Below are positions 1-11,700 of a stretch of DNA of 64,000 nucleotides, piece by piece. A model generated the notes under the pieces. It made no database searches. It had not been told where the DNA came from and worked only from the letters and a program-made list of their open reading frames with translations. A program made the translations under genes and the position numbers. This DNA comes from Antedon mediterranea (lineage: Eukaryota > Echinodermata > Crinoidea > Comatulida > Antedonidae): positions 3,938,312-4,002,311 of the forward strand of contig NC_092675.1 of the NCBI RefSeq assembly GCF_964355755.1, given 5' to 3'. Within the stretch, counting starts at the first letter, position 1. Each line of letters begins with the position of its first letter.

Positions 1-850
1 ATTTCATTCATCAGAACGTCTATGTTTTCATTTTATTTATTTAAAAAACTCTTATCACTATGCAAGGTCTCGGGTCCATTCTATTGTCGCCACAGATTGA
101 TATCTTCATCAGTACTTCTATGAATGGATGATTAGGTGGGAACACGAACGCTAGTTGATCATACCCAGTACCGTTTGATCATACGATTAATCGGGAAACC
201 ACCTCACGACGTTTTTATAGATAAATTTTTAAAAAAACACTATAGAAACAGAATTCTGAGATGAGAGATGCTACAGTTCATTGGAAGTGCAATTAAAACC
301 TTGTTAAACCTTAATAATCACTAATTAATTATTCATGTCGCAATAACTTTTTCTCGGTCTTCTCTTCTTACATATTAGTGTCACGTTACAACGTATTGAT
401 ACCACAACATTATTATCAAAATTACATAAACGTATAAATTGATCTAGACAAAAACTTTCACAGTTAAAATTTCCATTTGAAGAAGTAGGTTAACAAGCGA
501 CGGCGCCACCAATTACCACGGACACATGATCGAGTGACTGGTTTCAAATAATTTGTTGATCGTTATCAATGGTCAATTTGCATGTGAATGAGACTAGCCA
601 TAACAATTACAGCAGTTCTTTTATCTGGCTTTGACTTGCGCTCTGTAATTTCAGACTCAAATTGCGAAAGGTTTTAAAGCGATTTTAAAGTCACGGCTCC
701 TAATCCTCCCCGACACGTAACAATTGCATTTCATTTTTGAATTGATATTCAAAACTGTATCGACTTATATTTTACTCTTATGATGAACTTTGAAAAATAA
801 TTTTGTAAAGGTCATGTGTGTCTATAATATTTTTATAATAATAATATCAA
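1..850. other. Unassigned single-copy-looking DNA
   Basis: No gene or repeat boundary is visible. The first 200 bases and about 480-540 are somewhat richer in G+C than the rest, but every frame there is broken by stops. The word TGATCATAC occurs twice near 157-185. Confidence 0.5.
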
Positions 851-1462
851 TAATTAAGCACTGCAGTAATTAAGCACATCAGTCAAGAAGAGCCGCAGTT
901 GATACGAGCTGCAGTTGATACCAGCTGCAGTTGATATGACCTGCAGTTGATACAAGCTACAGTTGATATGACCTGTAGTTGATACGACCTCCAGTTGATA
1001 CGACCTGCAGTTGATACGACCTGCAGTTGATACGACCTGCAGTTGATACGACCTGCAGTTGATACGACCTGCAGTTAATACGACCTGCAGTTAATACGAC
1101 CTGCAGTTGATATGACCTGCAGTTGATACAAGCTACAGTTGATATGACCTGTAGTTGTTACGACCTCCAGTTGATACGACTTGCAGTTGATAGGACCTGC
1201 AGTTAATACGACCTGCAATTGATACCAGTTGCAATTGATACGACCTGCAATTGATACCAGTTGCAATTGATATGACCTGCAGTTGATACGAGCTGCAGTT
1301 GATACAAGCTGCAGTTGATACGAGCTGCAGTTGATACAACCTGCAGTTGATATGAGCTGCAGTTGATACAAGTTGAAGTTGATACTAGCTGCAGTTGATA
1401 CGAGCTGCAGTTGATATGACCTGCAGTTGATACAAGTCTCAATTGATACTAGCTACAGTTGA
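851..1462. repeat. 16-bp minisatellite, about 38 units
   Basis: The core unit reads GTTGATACGACCTGCA and repeats head to tail; most units carry the PstI palindrome CTGCAG. Substitutions change ACC to AGC and TGATAC to TAATAC. The left edge decays: units at about 851-898 keep the 16-bp spacing and a terminal CAG but have a different core (TAATTAAGCAC, seen twice). The right edge dissolves near 1462. Because 16 is not a multiple of 3, each frame meets all three phases every 48 bases, and no phase contains a stop on the minus strand. Three overlapping minus-strand frames therefore stay open for 68-98 codons, with a 16-residue periodicity (YQLQLVSTAG and variants). These frames are repeat artefacts, not genes. 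Confidence 0.95.
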
Positions 1463-1677
1463 ATATTTAACCATTAGGCTCTATACATATCATGGTGTCA
1501 ATACTAACAGAAAAAACAGATGAAAAAAAGGAAAAATTTGTTTGTTAGTATATTACTTTAAAAAAGGTTTTTGATTGCCTTTCACTTGATAGTAACTAGG
1601 AAAAGGTATATATTTGAGCAGAAGGATATAAAAACCACTTGCACTATTAATAAATAAATTATATATATATAATACTA

Positions 1678-2000
1678 CTCAATACTGCTCTATGATTGGT
1701 GAATATTTTGTGACAAAACAGATAAGTACTGTTTTAATTTGTGGACTGCATGGTTTGATTGACATGTGGGAGGAGCTTTATGGGATGTGCAAAGAACACA
1801 TGCACTTTTATTAAGTTTAATTCTATGAACTTTTAACTTAATTATACTCTATACTGAATACTTTGTAACAAAAACAGATAAATATTACATTATGATTGGT
1901 GGATTGCATAATTTGATTGACATGTGGGTGGAGCTTTAAACTCAAGGATGTGCCAAGTGCCAAGTACAAATGCACTTTTGTTAAGTTAATTCTATATTCT
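1678..2000. repeat. Tandem duplication of about 165 bp, two diverged copies
   Basis: Copy 1 covers about 1678-1830 and copy 2 about 1846-2000. Both run in the same order through a CAATACTG/GAATACTT start, ACAAAACAGATAA, TTTGATTGACATGTGGG, GGAGCTTTA, ATGCACTTTTRTTAAG and ATTCTAT. Copy 2 carries a strong inverted CCAAT motif (TGATTGGTGGATT at 1893-1905), and copy 1 has TGATTGGTGAAT near 1693. A third TGATTGGTC lies at about 2030. Divergence is moderate, so the duplication is not recent. The 92-codon frame at 1917-2195 starts inside copy 2 and has no family I recognise. Confidence 0.8.
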
Positions 2001-3357
2001 GTATTAATACTCAATAAATGTATTTCTGTGATTGGTCAACTGAAACCCCTTCGGGACAACAGCATGTACTTTATGCAGCATCAGGTTGTTTATACTTTTC
2101 TCAACGACAAACTAAGTGTTATAATAAATCAAATTAATAATATTAAACATAATATTCTTATGTCCATCTACCCCTGGCTATTTCAATTACTTTAAACCTT
2201 TTTATATAAAGATTTACAAAGTACATACATTTTTTTAGTAAATAGTTCATTCAGTTACAACTACTTTTAAGTGCTGTACTTGGTAATGACTCGGGCATTG
2301 TACGTATTGAGGGATGAAGGAATGGGATTGCTATTTAAAAAAAGGAGATAACAACATACACTTAATATCACATCACCCTAAACCCTGACATAAAAATATC
2401 ACTAAATTTGAAGTAGTGTTTGTGAAGTGTTTTTATTACACCGAAAAAAAGTTGTTTTAATTAATTTTAAAAGAATCAAGACAATAAATTGGGATTTCCC
2501 CTTCCAATTTAAATAAACTTTCAATGGTGGTAAACCTTCTCTAAAGACACTACAAGCCTTCCATAGTTTAAAGTAATAATTGAATCCATAAATTAACGTT
2601 GAGTAGTAGAACTAAAATGTTAGCTCAGTTTGGATGTTCTTATATGTTCTTATTATTTACTTCTAAATCTCATCTCTTTTAGAATGTAATTTCACAATTG
2701 TAGCAAATTATTGAAACATCGCAAAGTAGGTCAGTGATTTAATGTATATTGTCACTCTAAACTTACAAAAATACCAAAGTAATTTGATCAAAATTTTCAT
2801 ACATTTATAAATTTGACAAATTATATGTTTCCATAACAACAATAGCTTGCAAATAACTGACAAAAGCGAAATGAGTATTCTTTTCACTGAACTGTGAAAA
2901 ACATCTAGTAAAAAATTATAAAAATAAACAGTATGTATTACTCTTGATATATTTCCTCATTTCACTCACACAAAAACGTGACAAAATCACAAAAAAAACT
3001 TAATTTAATTTGAATTTGTGAAAATCTTGGTTAATATTCGGGAATTAACTAGCAGTAAATGTGAGTTTATTTAAAATAAAAGCATTAATTGTGTTATAAG
3101 CTACTTTCTCTTGTGCCAATAAAAACAAGCAAGCAGGTCACTATTCACATTTTGCCATAAGCGAATAAATCAAAACAGAATTTTGGACTGCGCCATTTTT
3201 TATCCAACAGACAATATTTCATATCAAAGATTATGTATGTAATTTATATGTAAAATGATTTCACACAACCCAGTTCATTACATTCCAGCTTAATTTTGAG
3301 ATGCTAAACCTCTTCATAGGATTAATTTTTGTGGCTCTTTTGGCATTTTTACCGAGA
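2001..3357. other. AT-rich DNA without recognisable features
   Basis: No coding frame, tRNA-like box pair or terminal inverted repeat is visible. Homopolymer A/T runs are frequent. Confidence 0.5.
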
Positions 3358-3495
3358 TTAAAGCCTACACTATCAAACTAGACAAAAAAAGTGTGATGTG
3401 TCCAAATATGGTAGTGATATGCCCAAATATGGTGGTGATATGACATCATCATTTCCATATAATGGGCACATCATATAAAGTTTGATAGAGCTTAA
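3358..3495. mobile_element. TTAA-flanked MITE, copy 1 of the TACACTATCAAACT family
   Basis: The element is bounded by TTAA on both sides (3358-3361 and 3492-3495). Left end CTACACTATCAAACT and right end AAGTTTGATAG are inverted repeats of one another; a few bases between TTAA and this motif are missing on the left compared with the other copies. Inside, the block TGCCCAAATATGGTRGTGAT occurs twice, followed by ATGACATCATCAT. There is no coding capacity at about 138 bp. A TTAA target duplication is typical of piggyBac-superfamily transposition, so a nonautonomous piggyBac-like element is the best guess. Other copies lie at 8742 and 41468. Confidence 0.75.
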
Positions 3496-3531
3496 AATAG
3501 CCATCAACTCTCAGGTATTTACTTTGTAAAG

Positions 3532-3935
3532 TACCGAAAAAGATAACAAAATGGTCTAAAAAGATAACAAAATGGTCTAAAACGATAACAAAATGGTCTA
3601 AAACGATACCAAATTGGTCTAAAAAGATAACAAAATGGTCTAAAAAGATAACAAAATGGTCTAAAACAATAACAAAATTGTCTAAAAAGATACCAAATTG
3701 GTCTAAAACGATAACAAAATGGTCTAAAACAATAACAAATTGGTCTAAAACGATACCAAATTGGTCTAAAAAAATTACAAAATGGTCTAAAAAGATATCA
3801 AATTGGTCTAAAACGATAACAAAATGGTCTGAAAAGATACCAAATTGGTCTAAAACGATAACAAAATGGTCTAAAATGATAACAAAATGGCCTAAAAAGA
3901 TACCAAATTGGTCTAAAACGATAACAAAATGGTCT
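3532..3935. repeat. 21-bp minisatellite, about 19 units
   Basis: The unit is close to GGTCTAAAACGATAACAAAAT (21 bp) with two alternating versions, AACAAAATGG and ACCAAATTGG. Because 21 is 7 codons, one plus-strand frame (3678-3959) stays open as a heptad (WSKTITK and variants). It starts inside the array and ends just past it, so I treat it as a by-product. The array begins only about 37 bases after the MITE. Confidence 0.95.
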
Positions 3936-4344
3936 TATAAAACTTGTAAAATGTATTGACTTTAATTTGGAACGTCAAAAAAAAGTTTCTGTTAATGAAT
4001 TTTCGTATGTTCTTTTTTTCAACTTGACAAAGTTTACAAATGTTCTGATCAACAAATCTTTTAATTTGTTATTTAATATCCACAATTTAAGCATATAAGC
4101 TTACTAATCTTAAAAGAAATCAACTTAAACATTTACACTTAAATGTTTACATTGATGCAAACATTAATGTAGTCAGTAACTTATTCTAAGTCTTTTTATT
4201 AGCTTAAGAAAGACATTAAAACATTGAATGTCAGTCGAAACATAAAGAAGATACTTTACGAGTTATGTCAAATGTAATTTAATTGATCTGGTAAGAGACA
4301 TATCGATCTTACTGATTAGCGGTACTTTACACCGATCACATGAA
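3936..4344. other. AT-rich spacer
   Basis: No feature is supported. There is a local direct repeat of the type AACATTTACACTTAAATGTTTACA near 4130-4155. Confidence 0.45.
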
Positions 4345-4570
4345 TCAAGATGTAGCTTGGCGGTTACAATGTGGCTTAGGTTCAAATCCACATGGCCAGG
4401 CACATTATCAGCAGTTCAATCAGCAACAACAAACTTCACTACCTAAACTTATACCTTTTTCACATCTGCATAAATTGTTACAACTTGTAACAAGTGAAAT
4501 CTTTTTTGAAGATTTTCCACAAAATTGTCTTTACACTATGCAAACCTGGTTACAACTTGTTACAAGTTGT
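4345..4570 (+). repeat. Possible shortened tRNA-derived SINE fragment with palindromic repeats
   Basis: TAGCTTGGCGG (4353-4363) resembles a pol III A box, and GGTTCAAATCC (4379-4389) is a perfect B box. The spacing is about 26 bases against about 44 in an intact tRNA, so the anticodon arm would be missing. Downstream, ACAACTTGTAACAAG (from 4480) and the perfect inverted repeat ACAACTTGT / ACAAGTTGT (4552-4570, one-base centre) recur about 72 bases apart. The 96-codon frame at 4340-4630 crosses all of this and has no recognisable domain. A chance B box cannot be excluded. Confidence 0.3.
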
Positions 4571-4639
4571 TTCATTTTGCAGAAGGGTATTAGTTTAGGA
4601 AGTAGTTTCCCTTTAACAATATATGTTTAGGCCTACTGT

Positions 4640-6350
4640 TCAATTTAACTAATGTAAATTTGGGATCCTACTAATTTTGCAATACATACTTACACTCTTT
4701 AATTTAATTTAAAGTTTTTTGGAATAATTGTCCAAAAATGTATTTATCTAATGAATACTACTGTATATGTGTGTATATATATATATTTTATTTTAGTGTA
4801 TACGTAACTCAATATATTTTTGTTCTTAAGTAGTCCAGGAACTGAAAACAACTCAACTTAAGAGTTATGCAAGTACTTATGTTGACTTTCAGGCAAACGC
4901 AATTTGAAGTTTTTAGTTGCGCTTAGTTCAAGAAAAAATTTTCAAACCAATGCAACTGAACTCAACTCAACTGCGTGTATATCGACATAATTTGCATTAC
5001 CTTGAGTTGCGGTCAGTTGCATTGAGTTGCTTGGATCGCTTGTTTCTTTCTTTCAATGTTGACATAAGCTTACTTAACAGAATATTACAAGTAAAACAGA
5101 TACAGAATCACACAAGTTATTTATTAAGAAATACAAGACTGAAGATTTTTTATGAAGGCAGATTTGTAATCATTAGTTAAGGTTAAATATTGCAGATGAA
5201 ACACAAATCATTGGTGTTTAAAATTGAAATAAAAGATATCCTGTTAACTTAGATAGTTGAAATAAAAGATATCCTTCTAACTCCGATAGTCTAGACCATA
5301 GAAATGTGTAATTCTAAATGGAACATTCTCTTTATTCGGTTCTATTTTCTCGAAACAGCCTTGACTGTTCATTAACCATACACATTAGGCTAATAACATT
5401 TGTCAAAACCTCATGTAAAAAGTCACAGAAAATGACAAATGTGTTTTCTATTCGTTCAAAAGGCCAAGGCTTTGTAGCCAAAATAATTTGTCCTTTTTTT
5501 CTTTCGCGGAGATGATGTTCTGATGACGTACTTGAAGTTCAAAATGCTAATTAAATATCAGCCATAACACTTTAGTGTGTGAATAACATTCAATCAGATT
5601 GAGATTCAACACACGAATCTTTTATTTTACAGCAATATGCTACAAAAATCAGGGGTCTGCTTATATGTTCGACTTATATTTTAAATACAATTCATATTTG
5701 TCCTTTAGTCGTAGGGTATACCACAAGTATAAGCAATTTCAATAAAGAAGAAGATTTAAATGAAAATAATAATAATAAAAAGCTTAACTTTAGGTTGATT
5801 TTTACGCCCAAAATATACACAAGCACTTCATACTTTATATCATATTTTATTCCATATAAAGTCTTTTTCCTTCAAAATTGTATCCTACTATTAAAAAGAT
5901 AATAAATATAATATTTTAATCAGCATCCTTTTAGAATAAAAATCTGTTTGTCCTTCATATGATGACTGAACTTGTATTTACATTTTTCTCTTATTTTCTT
6001 ATTTCTATCTTTCTTTATATACTTCACTATATCATCAAACGCAAATGTAATTAAACTAACAATAAAAAAAAACTGACTTAAGGAAAACACTTACAAAATC
6101 AATGAAACATGTATGTTTCTACCACTTTCAAATCTTGAAAAATTAAAACAAGATTTTAAGGAGCGAAAAGAAATAGAAATTTAAATGAATAGGTATTTGG
6201 AGATTCTATTTACGATCAGTCAAATGCTCTGCAATAACCTAGGTAAAAGGGCAATGACTGAATGTACAATGTAGTTAATAATTCTGGAAACAAAATTTAA
6301 GAATTTATCAATCATACTTGCATATCTATATTAAAAGTTATATTGTATGA
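4640..6350. other. AT-rich DNA with a small local duplication
   Basis: No gene is visible. A 33-bp tandem duplication lies at 5224-5289 (TTGAAATAAAAGATATCC begins at 5224 and again at 5257). The 4917-5180 and 5318-5515 frames have no recognisable motif. Confidence 0.5.
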
Positions 6351-6351
6351 G

Positions 6352-6545
6352 TGAGTTGATGGTCTAGCTGTTAAGACATGAGTTATGTATTTGTAATGTT
6401 TATTTACAATTTACAATTTCATTTATTACAATTTTACAACAACCACCCAACAGTGGCTTCTTCATCAGCACTGGTTTTCAGCTGAATTTTTGGTTTTGGT
6501 GGTAGAGAACAAGTCTTCTCAAAAAAGAACTATAAACCACTATAT
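6352..6545 (+). mobile_element. Diverged tRNA-derived SINE copy, probably interrupted
   Basis: TGGTCTAGCTGTTAAGAC (from about 6359) resembles an A box and its tRNA D-arm context. The body at about 6490-6540 (GGTTTTGGTGGTAGAGAACA, then GTCTTCTC, then ACTATAAACC) matches the body of the better copy at 22460-22700. Between head and body lies an insert of about 90 bases that is AT-rich and ends in the hammerhead-like block described next. A degenerate B box may remain near 6470-6485. Family assignment rests on the shared body. Confidence 0.5.
6421..6475 (-). other. Degenerate hammerhead-ribozyme-like block (minus strand)
   Basis: Read on the minus strand it contains CTGATGAAG, the invariant first core strand of hammerhead ribozymes, followed by a hairpin with stem CCAC/GTGG and loop TGTTGG. 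The second invariant box, GAAA, should follow but is replaced by sequence ending in TAAAA, so the fold would be inactive. Penelope-like elements and retrozymes carry hammerheads of this shape in animals. This is a relic at best and could be chance. Confidence 0.25.
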
Positions 6546-8741
6546 ACATTACATTATAATTTAAAGGAATGGAGGATTTAACAATACTGTACTAGAAAAT
6601 ACTGTATAAAACATGTGTCTATAACAACAGTATACTGTTACTAATATCTTCCGTGTTTACTTAGAAGTTTACAAATTATACAATTCAAACCTGTTCTTAT
6701 ATAAGAGCATTTATTATGTTAATGGTGATATTAAACAAGTTCTTTAAAAAAGCCCTTTTCGTAATGTCACCAAAATACACGTTATTTACTCCCACAATGC
6801 AATTGTGCAATAAAGTGGTTTGTGAATATTTAACTACACATGCCTGAGGCCGCAACTCAAAATGAATCGTAGTCAAAAGATCCGTTACCAAGGTGAGACT
6901 ACGTGGGTTGAATGGATAGCCGAAGGCTCAGCCGTTACACAGTTAAAAGCCAGCCTTTGATCTTAAAAATGCTCTTGAAAATTACGCAGAAATGTCAACA
7001 TAAACATATTGCCTACAATAATATGGGATTAACATTTTTTGAAACACAATGATAATAATTTAACTCAATTGATGGCATAAAAACACGAAATTAGTCGATT
7101 GATCATAAAAAGTGCTATTAATTAAATGGTTTTTCAAATTAGTATTATCGTATTATCTTTTAATGTGTTATATAAGAAATAAAATTGACAACCTTTTATG
7201 TTCTCTTGTGTATAAGACATGACAGCCTAAAGGGTTAACAATATAACTTGTCATGAGTTTCAACACCAAAAAATGTCAATAAAAGAATTTAATCTCTAAA
7301 AAATATGTGATAAAAAAATGTTCTTTTCTCACCCTTCATTTTCCCTTGTGGCAATTTGATTTGATCTGTAATTAATTCTATGAATAAGAAGCAATGTAAA
7401 ATGCTATCAATAATATTTATAGTGACTTTAAGGTTTGAAAGTTATGGTACTTGTAATTGTTTGCATTTATGCAAAAGGTTTCAGCCTATAGTGACAGTTT
7501 CCGACATTTGAATTTTTAGAAATGCAATCTTTTCCGGCATTTGAAAATTTGGAAATCCAATCTGTTAGATTGCATGTTAAAGTGAGTATTATACTAACAT
7601 GCAATGCCATCAAACATGAAAACCTTTAAGACAATCTTAATGGGTGTATGAAGTTTGTGATCAATCTTAACATCATGCAGGTGATGGATGGCATAGCCTA
7701 CACTCAAAAAAACCTGTAGAACTTTGGAGGATTTTTATACAATCGACATAAAGCTGCTTGTATAATAATTCATTTTGGAATTTTCGCATTCACATTTTGA
7801 CTTTGTTCACATTAACAAGGAAAGAACAAACTTAGAAGAATTAAACACATCCACTTTTAATATAAAATTGAAAAATTAAACAACAACATTTATTATAGTT
7901 CACATTTTAATTTTTTATCAGGATTTTTTTTCATAACTATAACAATAAAACAACCAAACCAAACATAGGCCTAAGATTTTCAAAATTGTTTTACTTTAAA
8001 CATCTTCTTCCTTTAAGGTTTTAAAGCTATTATCCACTAAATCAAATGGAAATTATTGTTATTATTACAACTAAAGGTAATAAAAAACAATATCACTAGG
8101 AATCAACCTAATACAAAATATCTGGAAGCAACTGTCCAAAATAGTACAAATACAAAGTACACAACCACGCAATTTAGTCTATCGGACATTCAATCACATT
8201 GAATTAATTTCTTAGATGTTAATCATTAAAATAAGAGTAATTATGGGAGATCAGGCAAAATAGACTGTGGCTGTTCTTTTGTCGGCAACGAGCTGTGACG
8301 TTGACCAACTAGGTCGTGTCCATCGGGAGATAATGTTGATGAAAATAATCATGAACAAGCGCATTGGCTTGCAACATAAGGTACGTGATGCGGACAATCC
8401 ATACGTCTTAGAGGTTTGTTCATGGACATGGTATAATAGTACATAGTTTGTTGCATTGTAAAGTGAATGAACTAATATTGGTAGCGATTTGTAATCTAAT
8501 GAATAAAGAAAATTAATAATTGAACAATAAGGAATAGTTATAATAACATAATTTAAAATAAAGGATAAAATGATACCTTTCAAATAACTTGCAAATATTT
8601 GGCAATAGTAATCTGTTATTATTCCACAATTCATCCTATCATCTTTGAAAATCTCCGACCTGATATGAATTTGCATAGTCAAACTTATTATAGGCCTTCA
8701 TGTTTGTGTCTGATACGGAAAGGGGTAGGCGACAAAGGCTG
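6546..8741. other. AT-rich DNA; one frame noted but not claimed
   Basis: No supported gene. The 143-codon minus frame at 8251-8682 is the longest outside the repeats, and its last third (about 8251-8420) is richer in G+C than its surroundings. On the plus strand the same stretch reads as an open frame from 8269 to about 8442, with an AAG|GTACGT donor-like site at about 8380. No family is recognised on either strand. Confidence 0.4.
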
Positions 8742-8798
8742 TTAAGCTCTGTCTACACTATCAAACTATTTGAAAAAAAAAATGTGATGTGCCCAACG
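8742..8798. mobile_element. Truncated copy 2 of the TACACTATCAAACT MITE
   Basis: TTAA (8742-8745) is followed directly by GCTCTGTCTACACTATCAAA, the cleanest version of the terminal repeat in this window, then AAATGTGATGTGCCCAA as inside the other copies. Similarity stops near 8798 and no right end is found, so the element lost its 3' half. Confidence 0.7.
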
Positions 8799-11700
8799 CA
8801 ATATAATGATTTCGATTGTTAAAAAAAAAATTTCATTTTTTCAACAGTCATTATCAATTCATTAATATTCTCGTAAAAAGAAATCCATTATACATTGAAA
8901 CAGTATGTTATCATTTGTTCAGGTTTTGTTCAGTCCGCGTATGAGAGATGGGATATAAACACGGACATGCTTGAGTAAATATGATTTGGCGATCATTCAC
9001 CCAACAACAAGCTTAATGCTTTCCACCATGGTGTTAGGTCAACAGTTTTGTTTGCAGACAGGTTTAATTAAAATCAATGTCACCAAGCCATCAAATAAAA
9101 GTTGTCTTTAACATCATTAATGATGATAGTATTTGAGCATTTTAAATCTAAATAGAGGGAGTTTTATGAAAATATAAAAAATACAATAAAAAAAAAGATA
9201 GATAATTAAAATTAATTTCTAGTTTATTATTTTATGTTTTTCAAATTATAAATAAGTATTTATAACCAGCATTTCAGAAAAAACACCAATCTTAATTGGG
9301 AAAACCACACTAGTAAATCTAAAAATGCATTGTCCCCAATGAAAAATGAAGATTAAAAAAAAAGACTTTTAATAGGCCATTTCACAGTTTTAATAAAGTT
9401 AATCAATTCCGTAGAAAAAAAATATTGTTTTCTCTTGTAAAAAAATCAAAATAAACGGTTAATTTCAACCAAAAACCCATTATCAACTTGACTATTTTTT
9501 GCTTTAAATTACAGTATTACAAGAATTTTTAATTACTTCTATTTGAACAATTTTACAAAAACAAATATGTACAATTCTTAACCTTTAACTGTGTAAGTTT
9601 AAATATTGCAATGAACACTTAAGTAATATGTGAGTAGATCTAGGCCGTAGCATCCAACGCTGCAGTACAGTGCTCTACTTTCCTAGACAATTAACCATAC
9701 AAACTATGTAATGTATCTATAAATCAGTCTTATTTACTGTATTCCAAATGAGTTTTATTTTATTGATGGTTAGTTTGATTCTAAAAACCATTTATGAGCT
9801 ATTTAAAAACGGTTTTAAATATAAATTAGAATCTAATAAATCATAGAAAAAGAAAAGAGTCGTACACAGCTCGTAATAATTTAGTGTTTGTATTTTGTAT
9901 TCATTATGCTTAATATCCAAAACAAAATAATTTATAGAAGCTTTTAAAATGGAAAGAGTGGTATTGTTGCTTTTCCACTAAATACCTTCATCTTTTATAA
10001 TACAATCGTTCCTTGAAGCCTGACTCAATAAAACTGGAAAAACTGTGTTACAAATTTAGTTAATAATCATGGATATAGACTTTTGATTTTAAAATTAACT
10101 AAAGGTTTTTTTTTTAAATTTTTTTATTGTTTTTTCTTACATAAAATGTATAATACAATTGAACTGTGGATGATAATGCTCAAATTAAAGTATTATTTGT
10201 TGAATTCTAGTAATTAATTACATTTTTGTTAAATTTATATACTCGGTTCTTCGTACTGTACTGTATCTTTGGAAATTTCAGCATTGCATGTTTGTTACCT
10301 GTTGAAATGACAATCATAGGAATTATTTTTTTAAACAGTGTGACAGGTTATTTAAGAATTTTCCGATGATACTATACACAAGTATAAAATGTTCATAGAT
10401 AAGAGAATAAGCGAAAGATCAGACAATGGAAACTAAAGACAGAAGATTTTGAGTACACATTACTAATAAGTGTAAATTGCTATCAACACTCAAGTTTATT
10501 TTAAACATTAGTTTGTTAAACGAAATGAAGGTTTTCTTTAAAAAAAGTTACAACACTATAAAAATAGACTTCCTACTGATGTTAACTGTTGTATAATCCC
10601 CCACAATTTCAAGACATTATATTGATCATCAATCAAGGTATAAAGATAATATTTTCCAACAAATGGAAAAACATGTAAATGTAAAAAATGAAAATAGCTT
10701 ACACAAATTTAATATAATGAACAAACAAATAAAAAAAAAGGAACTCAAACTCAAGTTTATTTTAATTTTATTATGTTGTCGGAATTTCAGCAACAGTTTT
10801 CACGACATAAACTTAAACACTTTGGGGTCAATCAAAGACTTACTAAAGTTGGAAAAACTCTTGAAAAAATCTGTAAAAGCAGCAGCTGATATAAACTACT
10901 TAAAAAATAGAAAAAAAAAGGAATAGTTTGGATTTTATAGTACTTTTAGGAGTGGAATTAATAATTACCATAAAAAATGAATTAAATGCAAATTAGAAAT
11001 ATAAAAAATTCATAACAAAATAATCATTGGTGTTCCATTTAGGTGTTCATCTAGGTCATATACATAGTTAATTTTTCCATAATACTCAATGGTGTTCTAT
11101 TAGGAACTATAAATTTGGTTTAAAACTTGTGAATAATGAAGATCGATACTGCTTATAATACAGACAGGTGACACTTAGAGACCAGTTCAGTTAATAGAAA
11201 GCTCAGCGCCATCTGTGCGACGAAGCATTCAACCGTGACCAGCACGCATATTAACTAGTATAAGTTTTTCCTAAGAGACAGGCTTAAATATCGTTAGATT
11301 TTAATATTTTATGATTTTCTTACATTTTCAAGGATAGATGATAGTTCAATAAGGAGCAGAGACTTTGGTCATTAAACTTGAATTGTATGCAATATTAATA
11401 TTTAATACCATTTTTGTACATATTCAAAACAAAAGTAAAATATTCATTTGTAACTAGAAAAAAAAGCTTCCGCTTAAATTCAAAATTAGATTAATTTCCT
11501 GGAGATGAATAGAGCAAAAATGAATAATTATATTGTTTTGTAACAATACACTAAATAAATACACTTAATTCAACTTATTTGTTTATTTTATTTATATTTA
11601 ACTATAATGCCAATAATAGTATTTATTAAATAAATTACTAAATATTTTTCCCATATTATGTTTAATATATTCAACAACTACTTGATATTCATCAAATACT

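Noticed and set aside
851-1462. CRISPR-like array
   Set aside because: Units are directly contiguous with no unique spacers, in eukaryotic DNA; it is a minisatellite.
3678-3959. 93-codon plus-strand heptad-repeat protein
   Set aside because: The 21-bp array gives an automatic open frame; it begins inside the array and ends just after it.
10663-10926. 87-codon lysine/leucine-rich frame
   Set aside because: AT-driven composition, no motif, no supporting context.
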